Shown: positions 42,912 to 52,020, counted from the first letter of the stretch. The stretch: DNA of 64,000 nucleotides from an uncultured Lachnospiraceae bacterium (GCA_910587045.1 CAJULG010000002.1:275132-339131); one strand, 5' to 3'. The notes: generated from the letters alone by a model not told the origin. A program made the numbers and translations.

Positions 42912-43829
42912 ATGATTTCAATGCAGAGAACGGATCTGGCAGTGGAACTCCGGGAGGATCTGGATTCGAAAGAGATGGTACCCGGAGTTCATGTTTCTAC
43001 AAAGATCAATCGGGATAATGACATGAAGGAGACCCGGATCGTCATTGATTCCAAACAGGGAGCGGATAAGCTTGGCAAACCGATGGGAACCTATATTACG
43101 ATAGAAAGTGAAGAACTCCGGTGCAGTGATGAGGATTACCATGAGCCTATGAGTGATTCCCTGTACCGGCATCTGAAAAGCATGCTGGGCAATCAGCATA
43201 AGATATTGATCGCAGGACTGGGAAACCGGGGAGTAACACCGGATGCATTAGGTCCGCTGGTGGTAGATAATCTTTATGTGACCAGACATTTGTTAAAGGA
43301 AGATATTATAGAATGTCCCTATGAGATCAGCGCAATCTCACCGGGGGTCATGGCCCAGACCGGAATGGAAAGCCAGGAGATCCTTCAGGGTGTGATCCAG
43401 AAGGTCAAGCCGGATGTCCTGGTCGTGATCGACGCACTGGCAGCCGGAAACTCCAACCGTCTGAATAAGACGATCCAGCTTGCAGACACGGGGATCGCAC
43501 CCGGCTCCGGTGTGGGAAATCATCGAAAGGCGATCACAGAGGAGACCATGGGCGTAAAGGTAATCGCGATCGGCGTACCGACTGTCATTTCCGTTCCTGC
43601 TATCGTTGATGATGCGATGGATGTCATGCTGGAAGCATTTGGCCGGAACGGAACCAGACAGGCGATCGAAGAATTTACGGAGGAAGAGCGCTATCAGCTT
43701 GCCTGTGAAATGGTAGAACCCTATCTGGCAAATATGTTTGTTACACCGAAGAATATTGATGAAGCCATAAAACGAATCAGTTTTACAATATCCGAAGCAA
43801 TAAATCGGCTCCAGCATTCATATAATTAG
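42912..43829 (+). CDS. gpr: Germination protease GPR
   Basis: Aspartic-type protease that degrades small acid-soluble spore proteins in germination. The 305-residue protein starts at ATG 42912 after GAGGTGAT; an in-frame upstream ATG is not used. The short prosequence ends near MQRTDLAVEL, the region where other GPRs are autoprocessed. Core motifs: GLGNRGVTPDALGP near 103-116, ISPGVMAQTGMES near 144-156 and VIDALAA near 175. Expected to be made in the forespore. spoIIP starts two bases after the stop. Confidence 0.95.
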   Translation: MISMQRTDLAVELREDLDSKEMVPGVHVSTKINRDNDMKETRIVIDSKQGADKLGKPMGTYITIESEELRCSDEDYHEPMSDSLYRHLKSMLGNQHKILIAGLGNRGVTPDALGPLVVDNLYVTRHLLKEDIIECPYEISAISPGVMAQTGMESQEILQGVIQKVKPDVLVVIDALAAGNSNRLNKTIQLADTGIAPGSGVGNHRKAITEETMGVKVIAIGVPTVISVPAIVDDAMDVMLEAFGRNGTRQAIEEFTEEERYQLACEMVEPYLANMFVTPKNIDEAIKRISFTISEAINRLQHSYN

Positions 43830-43831
43830 AT

Positions 43832-45046
43832 ATGGAAAAATGGATACAGGGATTTGGACAATTTAATTCGGATAAACAGAAGCAGGGAAAGTGGAAGGAC
43901 TGGCTGCTTTTGGGCTGCGTACTTGCAGTAATGGTATATCTTCTTTTATTTGCCGGTGATACACTTATGCGGGAGCTGGTGCCTGCAACAGCTCCTGATA
44001 CAAAGGAGAGTCAATTCTGGGAGCAGGCGGAGTGCCGGATCATGGAGCTGTTCTTTCCGGTGGTAGTGTATGGTCATTATTATGGTTATGATCATGAGAA
44101 TACCTATGCAGGGAATCCGATCCCTATATCCTTTTATCAGGATGAGGAAACGACAGATGCGCAGGAAACGGTACTGGAGGCCGGCGCGTTCGGTACAGAG
44201 GCTGCACAGCAGGCTCCGGTTTCTCAGGTGTCGGGTAATCCGGTCATACCGGGACAGCGGTTTACCAGAGAGCAGCTTTCAGATTTTCAGTTTATGATCG
44301 ATCACTGTTATATTGTAGATTCTACGACCTATGTGGATCGGGAGGAGATGAATGCAGATGCCCTGCTCTCCATGGATATGACCATGCATCAGGATAATTC
44401 AGATTATCAGATCCTGATCTATCATACGCACAGTTCATCTGAAACCTTCGTAGACAGTCGTCCCGGTGTGCTGGAGGATACCCCTGTCGGATTGGGCGAT
44501 ACGCTGACGGTTTTGCTGGAGCAGTATGGATATAAGGTCTATCACGACCGGACGGTCTATGACCAGATCAACGGAAAAATTGACCGGAATTATGCATATA
44601 CTGCTTCCGGAGAGGGGATCGACCGTATTCTGGCAGAGCATCCTTCCATTGAGGTAGTAATAGATTTACATAGGGACGGGGTGAATGAGAATACGCATCT
44701 GGTAACAGAAATCAATGGAAAACCCACTGCCAAGATCATGTTTTTTAACGGAGTGAGCCGGACCATTCGAAACGGTGAACTGGAATATCTGACAAATCCG
44801 AACCGGCAGGCAAATCTGGCATTCAGTCTTCAGATGTATCTGACCGGTACGGCATCCTATGATGATTTTCTGAGACGAAATTATATCAAGGGATATCAGT
44901 ACAATCTGGACCGGCGGCCCAAAGCAACCCTGATTGAAGTAGGAGGACAGACGAATACTCTGGAAGAGGCCAATAATGCAATGGAACCCCTGGCGGATAT
45001 CCTGAATCAGGTATTGTCCGGACGGACTGCCACGTTTGGAGAATGA
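43832..45046 (+). CDS. spoIIP: Stage II sporulation protein P
   Basis: Peptidoglycan amidase/endopeptidase of the engulfment DMP complex. The 404-residue protein has one N-terminal membrane segment (about 27-45), a linker of about 130 residues, and a C-terminal SpoIIP domain with YHTHSSETF near 198-206, DLHRDGV near 278 and the conserved EVGGQTNT late in the chain. The gene follows gpr by two bases, so it is translationally coupled; this pairing is standard in spore formers. Confidence 0.95.
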   Translation: MEKWIQGFGQFNSDKQKQGKWKDWLLLGCVLAVMVYLLLFAGDTLMRELVPATAPDTKESQFWEQAECRIMELFFPVVVYGHYYGYDHENTYAGNPIPISFYQDEETTDAQETVLEAGAFGTEAAQQAPVSQVSGNPVIPGQRFTREQLSDFQFMIDHCYIVDSTTYVDREEMNADALLSMDMTMHQDNSDYQILIYHTHSSSETFVDSRPGVLEDTPVGLGDTLTVLLEQYGYKVYHDRTVYDQINGKIDRNYAYTASGEGIDRILAEHPSIEVVIDLHRDGVNENTHLVTEINGKPTAKIMFFNGVSRTIRNGELEYLTNPNRQANLAFSLQMYLTGTASYDDFLRRNYIKGYQYNLDRRPKATLIEVGGQTNTLEEANNAMEPLADILNQVLSGRTATFGE

Positions 45047-45082
45047 TTGACATTTTTGTGACATAGTGATACATTTTATGCA
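45047..45082 (+). promoter_or_regulatory. argD promoter with ArgR-like site
   Basis: Consensus -35 TTGACA (45047-45052), 17 bp, -10 TACATT (45070-45075). TACATTTTATGCA (45070-45082) overlaps the -10 and, read on the other strand, resembles the argG site (TGCATAATATGCA). The -35 begins right after the spoIIP stop. Confidence 0.6.
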
Positions 45083-45162
45083 GATTTAGGAGAAACATGC
45101 AGGCAGGGATTCCGTGAACATGGAATCCGGAAGCTGGCAGAGGGAAGGATGGAGAAGGAACA

Positions 45163-46398
45163 ATGCGTTTAGAAGATACAGGAATGACAAGACAGGAAAC
45201 AAAGGATACGATAGATCATTATATGCTTTCGATCGGGGAGCGCTTTGATCTGGTTGCAGAACGGGCAAAGGATATGTATGTCTATGATGCAGACGGGACG
45301 CGATATCTGGATTTTTATGCCGGCATTGCCGTCAGTTCCGTTGGAAACTGTAATGAGGCAGTCGTGAAGGCGATCCAGGAGCAGGCGGCTGAACTTATAC
45401 ATGCTTCCTTATATCCGTATTCGATTCCCCAGGCAAGGCTTGCCAGACTGATCTGTGAAACGATAGGGATGGATCGTATCTTTTTTCAGAATTCCGGCAC
45501 GGAAGCGAATGAGGCTATGATCAAGATGGCACGGAAGTACGGTGTTGAGAAATATGGTAAGGATCATTATCATATCGTTACTGCAAGGAACAGCTTCCAT
45601 GGCAGGACCTATGGAGCCTTAAGTGCCACCGGACAGCCGGATAACGGCTGTCAGATCGGATATCATCCGATCCTGCCGGGATTTACCTATGCAGAATATA
45701 ATAATCTGGAATCCTTCCGGCAGGCCTGTACAGAGAATACCATCGGGATCATGGTGGAACCGGTACAGGGCGAAGGCGGTGTGTATCCGGCAACGACGGA
45801 ATTCCTTCAGGGACTGCGGGAATTGTGTGATGAGAGAGGGATGCTTCTTCTGTTTGACGAGGTGCAGACCGGCTGGGGACGCTGCGGCGACGTTATGGCA
45901 TATTTATCCTACGGGGTAAGACCGGATATTGTAACTATGGCAAAAGCAATGGGCGGCGGGATGCCGATTGCTGCGATCTGTGCAACGGAAGAGGCGGCAA
46001 AGGGGCTGAATCCCGGTTCTCATGGATCCACTTATGGTGGAAATCCGGTTTGCTGTGCTGCTTCTTATGCAGCGATCCGTGAGATCCTGGATCGGAAGCT
46101 GCCGGAACGGGCGAAATCCGTCGGAGCTTATTTTATGGACAGGTTATCCGGACTTCCGGGGGTGAAGGAGGTCCGCGGGCGGGGATTGCTGGTCGGAGTG
46201 GAATTTGAACAGCCGGTTGCTTTTGACATTAAGCATGGCTGCTTTGACCATAAGCTGCTGATCACGGCTGTAAATGCAAATACCATAAGGATCATTCCGC
46301 CATTGATCACTACGGAGGAACAGTGTGACGAAGCATTGGAGATATTGCAGACTGTCGTAGGAGAATGCCTGAAATCACTGGACAATAATGGAAATTGA
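45163..46398 (+). CDS. argD: Acetylornithine aminotransferase
   Basis: PLP enzyme converting N-acetylglutamate semialdehyde to N-acetylornithine. The 411 residues show FFQNSGTEANEAMIK near 107-121, RNSFHGRTYGALS near 142-154, LLFDEVQTGWGR near 227-238 and the PLP lysine in TMAKAMGGG near 252. The sequence fits argD better than other ornithine-type transaminases, and the upstream ArgR-like site supports the arginine role. It is 14 kb from the argC-J-B operon. A start at 45163 follows GAGAAGGA. Confidence 0.9.
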   Translation: MRLEDTGMTRQETKDTIDHYMLSIGERFDLVAERAKDMYVYDADGTRYLDFYAGIAVSSVGNCNEAVVKAIQEQAAELIHASLYPYSIPQARLARLICETIGMDRIFFQNSGTEANEAMIKMARKYGVEKYGKDHYHIVTARNSFHGRTYGALSATGQPDNGCQIGYHPILPGFTYAEYNNLESFRQACTENTIGIMVEPVQGEGGVYPATTEFLQGLRELCDERGMLLLFDEVQTGWGRCGDVMAYLSYGVRPDIVTMAKAMGGGMPIAAICATEEAAKGLNPGSHGSTYGGNPVCCAASYAAIREILDRKLPERAKSVGAYFMDRLSGLPGVKEVRGRGLLVGVEFEQPVAFDIKHGCFDHKLLITAVNANTIRIIPPLITTEEQCDEALEILQTVVGECLKSLDNNGN

Positions 46399-46442
46399 GA
46401 ATATAATAATATGATATGTTTGAAAAAGGGCAGGTATGGCAG

Positions 46443-47351
46443 ATGAATATCGTAACAGATAATGTATTGGAGCTGATCGGGGATACTCCTATGGTCAGCC
46501 TGAAAAAGACCACCGGATTCCAGATTTTCGCCAAGGCGGAATTCCTGAATCCGGGCGGCAGTATCAAGGACCGGATCGCAAAGAATATGCTGGAGGCGGC
46601 AGAAGCGGAAGGAAAGCTGAAGAAGGGAATGACGATCATAGAGCCAACCTCGGGAAATACCGGGATCGGTCTGGCATTATGTGGTATCCGTATGGGTTAT
46701 CCGGTCATCATTGTCATGCCGGAGAATATGAGTGAGGAGCGGAAGAAGATCATCCGCGCTCTGGGAGCGGAACTGATCCTGACTCCCCCGGAACTCAGCA
46801 TCGGAGGGGCGGTTGAGAAAGCAGAAGCGATTGCTGCATCGTCCGATCAGTATTTTGTACCACAGCAATTTGTGAATCCGGCGAATCCGGATATGCATTA
46901 CCGTACCACTGCTGTAGAAATCTATGAGCAGTTATCCGGTAAGGTCGATATTTTTGTAAGCGGCATTGGAAGCGGCGGTACGCTGCAGGGCATCAGCCGG
47001 TTTTTAAAAGAAAAGAATCCGGATCTGAAGGTAGTGGCGGTAGAGCCAAAGAATGTGTCCGCCCTGCTGGGAGACGAACCGGGCCTGCATCAGATTCAGG
47101 GAATTGGTGACGGGTTTATTCCGGATATCCTGGATGTGGATATGATCACAGATATCGTAACGGTTACAGATGATGATGCCATTCAGACTGCAAGAGAACT
47201 GGCCAGAGTTCAGGGACTGCTGGTAGGCACCTCTTCGGGAGCCAATGTATGGGCGGCTAAAAAGATGGCAGAAAAGTATGGAAGTGACAAGGTGATCGCA
47301 ACGGTACTGGCAGACCGGGTAGAACGGTATTTCAGTACATCTCTTATATAA
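46443..47351 (+). CDS. cysK: Cysteine synthase (O-acetylserine sulfhydrylase)
   Basis: Makes cysteine from O-acetylserine and sulfide with PLP. The 302-residue protein contains LIGDTPMV near 10-17, the PLP Lys in NPGGSIKDRIA near 36-46, EPTSGNTGIGLA near 65-76 and GSGGTL near 177. The start at 46443 is chosen because the earlier in-frame ATG at 46416 lacks a ribosome site. It is close to argD (44 bp) and to the G3E GTPase gene (28 bp), so it may be cotranscribed with either. Confidence 0.93.
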   Translation: MNIVTDNVLELIGDTPMVSLKKTTGFQIFAKAEFLNPGGSIKDRIAKNMLEAAEAEGKLKKGMTIIEPTSGNTGIGLALCGIRMGYPVIIVMPENMSEERKKIIRALGAELILTPPELSIGGAVEKAEAIAASSDQYFVPQQFVNPANPDMHYRTTAVEIYEQLSGKVDIFVSGIGSGGTLQGISRFLKEKNPDLKVVAVEPKNVSALLGDEPGLHQIQGIGDGFIPDILDVDMITDIVTVTDDDAIQTARELARVQGLLVGTSSGANVWAAKKMAEKYGSDKVIATVLADRVERYFSTSLI

Positions 47352-47379
47352 GAGCGGTATACGAACAGGAGGCATGGAA

Positions 47380-48486
47380 ATGACAAAGGTAGATATTGTT
47401 TCAGGATTTCTTGGAGCAGGTAAAACAACATTGATCAAAAAGCTGATCGCAGAAGCATTTACGGGAGAAAAGCTGGTTCTGATCGAGAATGAATTTGGTG
47501 AGATCGGAATTGACGGCGGATTTTTGAAGGATGCCGGAATTGAGATCACGGAAATGAATTCCGGCTGTATCTGCTGTTCCCTGGTGGGGGATTTCGGTAC
47601 TGCATTGAAGCAGGTATTGACTGAATACCATCCGGACCGGATCATCATCGAGCCATCCGGCGTCGGAAAGCTGTCAGATGTGATCAAGGCAGTTCAGGGT
47701 GTGGCAGCGGAAACCGAGCTGGAGCTGGACAGTTTTGTAACGGTTGCGGATGCAACGAAGGCTAAAATGTATATGAAGAATTTCGGTGAATTCTTTAATA
47801 ATCAGATTGAAAGCGCCAGTACCATTATCTTAAGCCGGACCCAGAATATGACACAGGATAAGCTGGAGGCGGCAGTTGCTCTGTTAAAGGAGCATAATGA
47901 GAAGGCGGTTATCATTACCACACCATGGGAGGAGCTGGATGGCAGTGTTATAAAGGGTGCCATGACAGAGGGCAATTCCCTGCTTCATGAACTGCTGGAG
48001 GCGGCAGAGATCTGTCCGTCGTGCGGTCATCATCATGCGGAAGGAGAATGCTGCCACGAGCATGAGCATGACCATGAACATCATCATCACGGAGACGGGG
48101 AATGCTGCCATGATCACGAGCATGACCATGAACATCACCATCATGGAGACGGGGAATGCTGTCATGACCATGGACATGGTCATGGACACGACCATCACCA
48201 TCATCATGCGGATGAGGTGTTTACAAGCTGGGGAAAGGAAACGCCACATAAATATACCGATGCAGATATGGAGGCAATTCTGAAGGCGTTATCCGAGAGT
48301 GAAGAATACGGAATGATCCTGCGGGCAAAGGGGATGGTTCCGAATGTAAATGGCGGATGGATCTATTTTGATCTGGTACCGGGCGAGTATGAGATCCGGA
48401 GCGGGAAGCCGGATTATACCGGGAAGCTCTGTGTCATTGGAAGTGAACTGAAGGAAGATAAGCTGTCAGAGCTCTTCCAGTTATAG
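47380..48486 (+). CDS. G3E (CobW-type) GTPase with His/Cys metal-binding repeats
   Basis: A 368-residue putative metal chaperone. Walker A GFLGAGKTT is near 7-15, the metal motif GCICC near residue 64-68, and EPSGVGK near 91. The usual guanine motif NKxD appears as SRTQ. Residues about 217-280 are a linker with three 18-residue repeats rich in His, Asp/Glu and Cys-Cys (ECCHDHEHDHEHHHHGDG), followed by the CobW C-terminal domain. Such regions bind zinc, nickel or cobalt; the metal is not deducible. The second ATG (47380) fits GGAGG spacing better than 47374. The next gene is another P-loop protein of the same superfamily. Confidence 0.88.
   Translation: MTKVDIVSGFLGAGKTTLIKKLIAEAFTGEKLVLIENEFGEIGIDGGFLKDAGIEITEMNSGCICCSLVGDFGTALKQVLTEYHPDRIIIEPSGVGKLSDVIKAVQGVAAETELELDSFVTVADATKAKMYMKNFGEFFNNQIESASTIILSRTQNMTQDKLEAAVALLKEHNEKAVIITTPWEELDGSVIKGAMTEGNSLLHELLEAAEICPSCGHHHAEGECCHEHEHDHEHHHHGDGECCHDHEHDHEHHHHGDGECCHDHGHGHGHDHHHHHADEVFTSWGKETPHKYTDADMEAILKALSESEEYGMILRAKGMVPNVNGGWIYFDLVPGEYEIRSGKPDYTGKLCVIGSELKEDKLSELFQL
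48046..48207 (+). repeat. Three 54-bp tandem repeats coding His/Cys units
   Basis: Copies start at 48046, 48100 and 48154, in frame within the G3E GTPase gene. The first two are almost identical; the third diverges in its middle. They encode 18-residue units beginning Glu-Cys-Cys-His. Confidence 0.85.
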
Positions 48487-48544
48487 ACAGCATTTGTCAG
48501 GTATAGCGGCAAAGTATGTGCATTCGGAAATTGGAGGTCGAGCT

Positions 48545-49495
48545 ATGGCAAAGGAAATACCGGTTTATTTATTTACCGGTTTTTTGGAAAGTGGGAAGAC
48601 CACATTTATAGAAAATACATTGATCGGACAGGATTTCAATGAAGGGGACCGGGCCCTGCTTCTGGTCTGTGAGGAGGGAATGGAAGAGTATGATGTTCCG
48701 GCACTGGCCACCCATAATATTATGGTGGAGACCATAGAGGAACCGGAGGAGCTGACCACGGAGCATCTGATGAAGCTTCAGACCAGGTACAAGCCGGAGC
48801 TGGTGCTGATTGAGTATAACGGCACATGGAAGCTGCAGCAGTTATTTGATCTGCAGGTGCCGAAAGGCTGGACGGTGGTGCAGATCGTAGCCAATGTGGA
48901 TGCGGGAACCTTTGAGAGTTATCTGAATAATATGCGTGCCATGATGATGGAACAGGTGTCCATGGCGAATCTGGTGATCTTCAACCGCTGTACAGAGGAA
49001 ACCAGACGGGGAGACTACCGGAGGATCATCAAGGCAAATAACCGTATGGCCACCGTAGTCTTTGAGAAGGAGGACGGCAGTACGGAATTCGAGAATCCGG
49101 ATGACGATCTGCCATTTGACATTCACGCGGAAACCATTCAGATCGCAGATGATGATTTTGGCATCTTTTATATTGATGCATCCGATAATCCGGATAAATA
49201 TGTGGGAAAGACCGTACAGTTTAAAGGTATGGTATATAAGCCGAGGAATTATGGCAGGACAGCCTTTGTACCGGGCAGACATGCCATGACCTGTTGTGTG
49301 GAGGATATTGCCTTTGTCGGCTTTAAGTGTGTCAGTGATATGGCTGCAATGTTAAAGGATCGGCAATGGGTAGAGATTACCGGTACGATCCAGAAGGAAT
49401 ATTATCGGGAATTCAGGGGAGATGGTCCGGTGATCTATGCTACAAGAGTCGTTCCGGCTGACCGGCCAGAGGAAGAGGTAGTGTTATTTAATTGA
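48545..49495 (+). CDS. CobW-like P-loop protein fused to a YcgQ/DUF1980-type domain
   Basis: A 316-residue protein. Residues 1-180 are G3E GTPase-like: Walker A LFTGFLESGKTT near 8-19, EYNGTWKL near 92 in place of EPSG, and IFNRC near 145. The C-terminal part (about 205-310) resembles the C-terminal domain of YcgQ/TIGR03943 proteins: GKTVQFKGMVY, RHAMTCCVEDIAFVGF with the paired Cys, and VEITGTI. YcgQ and its permease partner YcgR occur beside zinc-responsive CobW genes in Bacillus, so this fusion supports a metal-delivery role. The start follows GGAGGTC; an upstream in-frame start at 48494 is rejected. Confidence 0.75.
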   Translation: MAKEIPVYLFTGFLESGKTTFIENTLIGQDFNEGDRALLLVCEEGMEEYDVPALATHNIMVETIEEPEELTTEHLMKLQTRYKPELVLIEYNGTWKLQQLFDLQVPKGWTVVQIVANVDAGTFESYLNNMRAMMMEQVSMANLVIFNRCTEETRRGDYRRIIKANNRMATVVFEKEDGSTEFENPDDDLPFDIHAETIQIADDDFGIFYIDASDNPDKYVGKTVQFKGMVYKPRNYGRTAFVPGRHAMTCCVEDIAFVGFKCVSDMAAMLKDRQWVEITGTIQKEYYREFRGDGPVIYATRVVPADRPEEEVVLFN

Positions 49496-49508
49496 TCTTA
49501 TATAAGAT

Positions 49509-49545
49509 ATGGGGATTTTGCAGGAGGTATGCAGATCCCCATTTT
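49509..49545 (+). terminator. Terminator after the G3E pair
   Basis: Arms ATGGGGAT and ATCCCCAT with an internal TGCA pairing and a short T run. Confidence 0.75.
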
Positions 49546-49584
49546 AGTATAGACGGATGGAAGAAAGTACAGTGAGGAGTACCG

Positions 49585-50673
49585 ATGAGTGAACATGTGA
49601 ATAATCTGACAACACTATGTTATATCGAGAAGGATGACTGTTATCTTATGCTGCACCGGATCAAAAAGAAGCAGGATGTAAACCAGGATAAATGGATCGG
49701 TGTAGGCGGGCATTTTGAAGTAGGGGAGAGTCCGGAGGAATGTCTTTTGCGGGAAGTGAAGGAGGAAACAGGGTTGACATTAACCCGATGGCAGTTTCGG
49801 GGAATTGTGACCTTTACCTTTCAGGCGGAAACCGGATTGACGGAGGCAGGAGGCAGGAGCATACAGGATGGCATCGTGCAGGCGGATATGGAATACATGT
49901 GTCTTTATACTGCGGATGCATTTACCGGAACGCTGACAGACTGTGCGGAGGGGAATCTGGAATGGGTAAAAAAATCAGAAATCCAGAGCCTTCCGATCTG
50001 GGAAGGAGACCGGATCTTCTTTTATCTGCTGGAGACCGGACATCCGTTCTTTTCCCTGAAGCTGGATTATGTGGGAGAACGCCTGAATCGTGCAGTCCTG
50101 GATGGAAGGGACATGGAGTTGTTTGATGTCCGCCGGGAGGATGGAAGTCTGACCGGACGGACAAGAGAACGGACACTGGCACATGAGGATGGAACGATTC
50201 ATGGCACTTCCCATGTGTGGATCGCAAGAAGGACTGCCGGAAGCTGGGAAGTGTTGTTACAGAAACGGTGCCGGAATAAGGATTCCTTTCCCGGCTGCTA
50301 TGATATTTCTTCAGCAGGGCATATTCCGGCAGGAGAGGATTATCTGGAATCTGCTCTACGGGAACTTTATGAAGAATTAGGTATCCGGGCGTCCGATTCC
50401 ATGTTACAATACATAGGTATGCATAAGGCACATCTGCAGACCGAATTTTACGGAAGACCCTGGAATAATTTTGAAATCAGTGCGGTATATCTATATGAGG
50501 AGCCGGTTGATATCGAGTCCCTTTGTCTGCAGCAGGAGGAAATCGAGTCTGTAACCTGGATGGAGCTGTCCGAATGTCTTTTAGCAATACGGGCAGGTGA
50601 TCCGGCGTACTGTATTTATGAGGATGAACTGGAGCTGGTAGAAGGGTATTTGAGGAGGAAGCAAAATGAGTGA
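49585..50673 (+). CDS. Tandem Nudix hydrolase
   Basis: A 362-residue protein with two complete Nudix boxes. The N-terminal domain (about 1-155) is of the 8-oxo-dGTP diphosphatase/MutT type, with G-x5-E-x7-REVKEETGL near 43-65. The C-terminal domain (about 172-345) is like the Nudix/isopentenyl-diphosphate-isomerase-related group (ELFDVRREDGSLTGR, SAGHIPAGED, RELYEELGI near 262-270). Both catalytic Glu clusters are intact, so both halves may be active on different substrates. The stop overlaps the next start by ATGAGTGA. Confidence 0.85.
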   Translation: MSEHVNNLTTLCYIEKDDCYLMLHRIKKKQDVNQDKWIGVGGHFEVGESPEECLLREVKEETGLTLTRWQFRGIVTFTFQAETGLTEAGGRSIQDGIVQADMEYMCLYTADAFTGTLTDCAEGNLEWVKKSEIQSLPIWEGDRIFFYLLETGHPFFSLKLDYVGERLNRAVLDGRDMELFDVRREDGSLTGRTRERTLAHEDGTIHGTSHVWIARRTAGSWEVLLQKRCRNKDSFPGCYDISSAGHIPAGEDYLESALRELYEELGIRASDSMLQYIGMHKAHLQTEFYGRPWNNFEISAVYLYEEPVDIESLCLQQEEIESVTWMELSECLLAIRAGDPAYCIYEDELELVEGYLRRKQNE

Positions 50674-51988
50674 GAATCAGGATAATGATAACAATATCAT
50701 AGATGAGGAATTTGAAGATGAGGATGCGTTAGACCGGATTCCACTGGAGGATGACGAAGATACGCACCGCAATCCGGAGCAGACGGAGCATTCCGAATAT
50801 GGTCTGGGAATGACTGCCATGATCCTGGGTATCCTGTCTCTGCTGTTCTTCTGCATTCCTGTACTGGGATTGGTGCTGGCAGCATTTGCAGTGGTGCTGG
50901 GAATCGTATCGGCTGCCAGGAAAAATGGTAAAAGGATGGGAACCTCCGGCATCATTATGGGAGGGATCGGTCTGGTATCCTATCTGATCATCATTCTGTT
51001 GTTCGGAGGGGTATTCCAGTTGTTTGATCAGAACCGGGATCATCTGACCAACAGTGCCTGGCGGAGGACTACGGACGGAAGTGTGCTTTATCTGTATCCA
51101 GATGGTACTTTTATTGATGTAGAGAAGGAAGGGGTATTTACAGATAATTTTTATTCCGGTACCTATGATATCCTGCCCTACGAAAATGCCGGACTTTCAT
51201 TTGGCACCCTGGAAGACCGGTATGATACCCGGTATGCATATGATGTGTGTCTCTATGTGAACACTTATGTTACGGATGGAGTAAAGCGGGAAAGCATTGC
51301 GGATACGATCCGGTATCTTTATTTTTTTCCGAGGAATTACGGGGGCGGCGATGCAGTAAGCGTCAGCGCTCATGATTTCAGTCAGTACGGAACTCCGTAT
51401 ACAGTCAAAGAGACCGATCTGATATATCCGGTTCCCGGTAATCAGTATATGGATCAGAGTGGAACGGATACTGTGACAATGGAGGATACAAGTGTCCAGG
51501 CATCTTCTGGAGATACAGAGGCCGGACAGGAGAATAATACTGCGACAGGTGATATCGAACCGGTTTATACAGAAGGCGGCCCGGATACTACAGAAGGCGG
51601 AACCATGGCAGAAGGGCCCGGTACAGAGATCCCCGGTACAGAAATGCCTTCCGGCAATCGTACCGAAGGAACCGGGGAAGACCATCGGTTTTGGGGTGGA
51701 ATTGAGGATTTTATTGATACATCCAGGAAAGAACTGGAGGAATTTTCTTCTTCTGCATCTGAGGTCTGGGAGCAGAACAGTGAGGCAGTCAGCAGCGCAG
51801 CAGAAGAAGCCGGCAGTGCCTTTGAGGAGGCCAGCAGTGCTCTGGAGGAAGCCGGCAGTTCCATGGAAGAAATGGGAAGCAGTGCAGTAGAGGAACTGGG
51901 GGAGAAACTGGACGAAAACGGTATACGGAAGGCATTTCGCAACCTGATTCAGTGGGTGAAGGACATCTTGGCCGGCTGGGGCTTCTAA
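50666..51988 (+). CDS. DUF4190-like membrane protein with repetitive C-terminus
   Basis: A 440-residue protein of unknown function. Residues 1-45 are very acidic; about 46-115 hold two or three hydrophobic segments of the DUF4190 kind (GLGMTAMILGILSLLFF, GTSGIIMGGIGLVSY). The extracellular part contains a compact domain (about 125-270) that reads like a lipocalin-type sensor (TTDGSVLYLYPDGTFID), then a Gly/Thr/Glu-rich linker and a Ser/Ala/Glu-rich heptad-like helix (about 345-420) ending in a hydrophobic tail. It is coupled to the tandem Nudix gene by overlap, without an obvious functional link. Confidence 0.7.
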   Translation: MSENQDNDNNIIDEEFEDEDALDRIPLEDDEDTHRNPEQTEHSEYGLGMTAMILGILSLLFFCIPVLGLVLAAFAVVLGIVSAARKNGKRMGTSGIIMGGIGLVSYLIIILLFGGVFQLFDQNRDHLTNSAWRRTTDGSVLYLYPDGTFIDVEKEGVFTDNFYSGTYDILPYENAGLSFGTLEDRYDTRYAYDVCLYVNTYVTDGVKRESIADTIRYLYFFPRNYGGGDAVSVSAHDFSQYGTPYTVKETDLIYPVPGNQYMDQSGTDTVTMEDTSVQASSGDTEAGQENNTATGDIEPVYTEGGPDTTEGGTMAEGPGTEIPGTEMPSGNRTEGTGEDHRFWGGIEDFIDTSRKELEEFSSSASEVWEQNSEAVSSAAEEAGSAFEEASSALEEAGSSMEEMGSSAVEELGEKLDENGIRKAFRNLIQWVKDILAGWGF

Positions 51989-51991
51989 CCC

Positions 51992-52020
51992 TTGACAACC
52001 TATGCGGTTCAGTCCATAAT
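51992..52020 (+). promoter_or_regulatory. asnB promoter
   Basis: -35 TTGACA (51992-51997), 17 bp, -10 CATAAT (52015-52020). It may drive asnB and the ApbE/RNF genes behind it. Confidence 0.7.

Noticed and set aside
47004..47687. Minus-strand frame of 227 codons across cysK and the G3E gene
   Set aside because: Antisense to conserved motifs of both genes and lacks a ribosome site.
48046..48207. Tandem repeats as a CRISPR array
   Set aside because: Repeats are contiguous without spacers, 54 bp long and in frame inside a GTPase gene.
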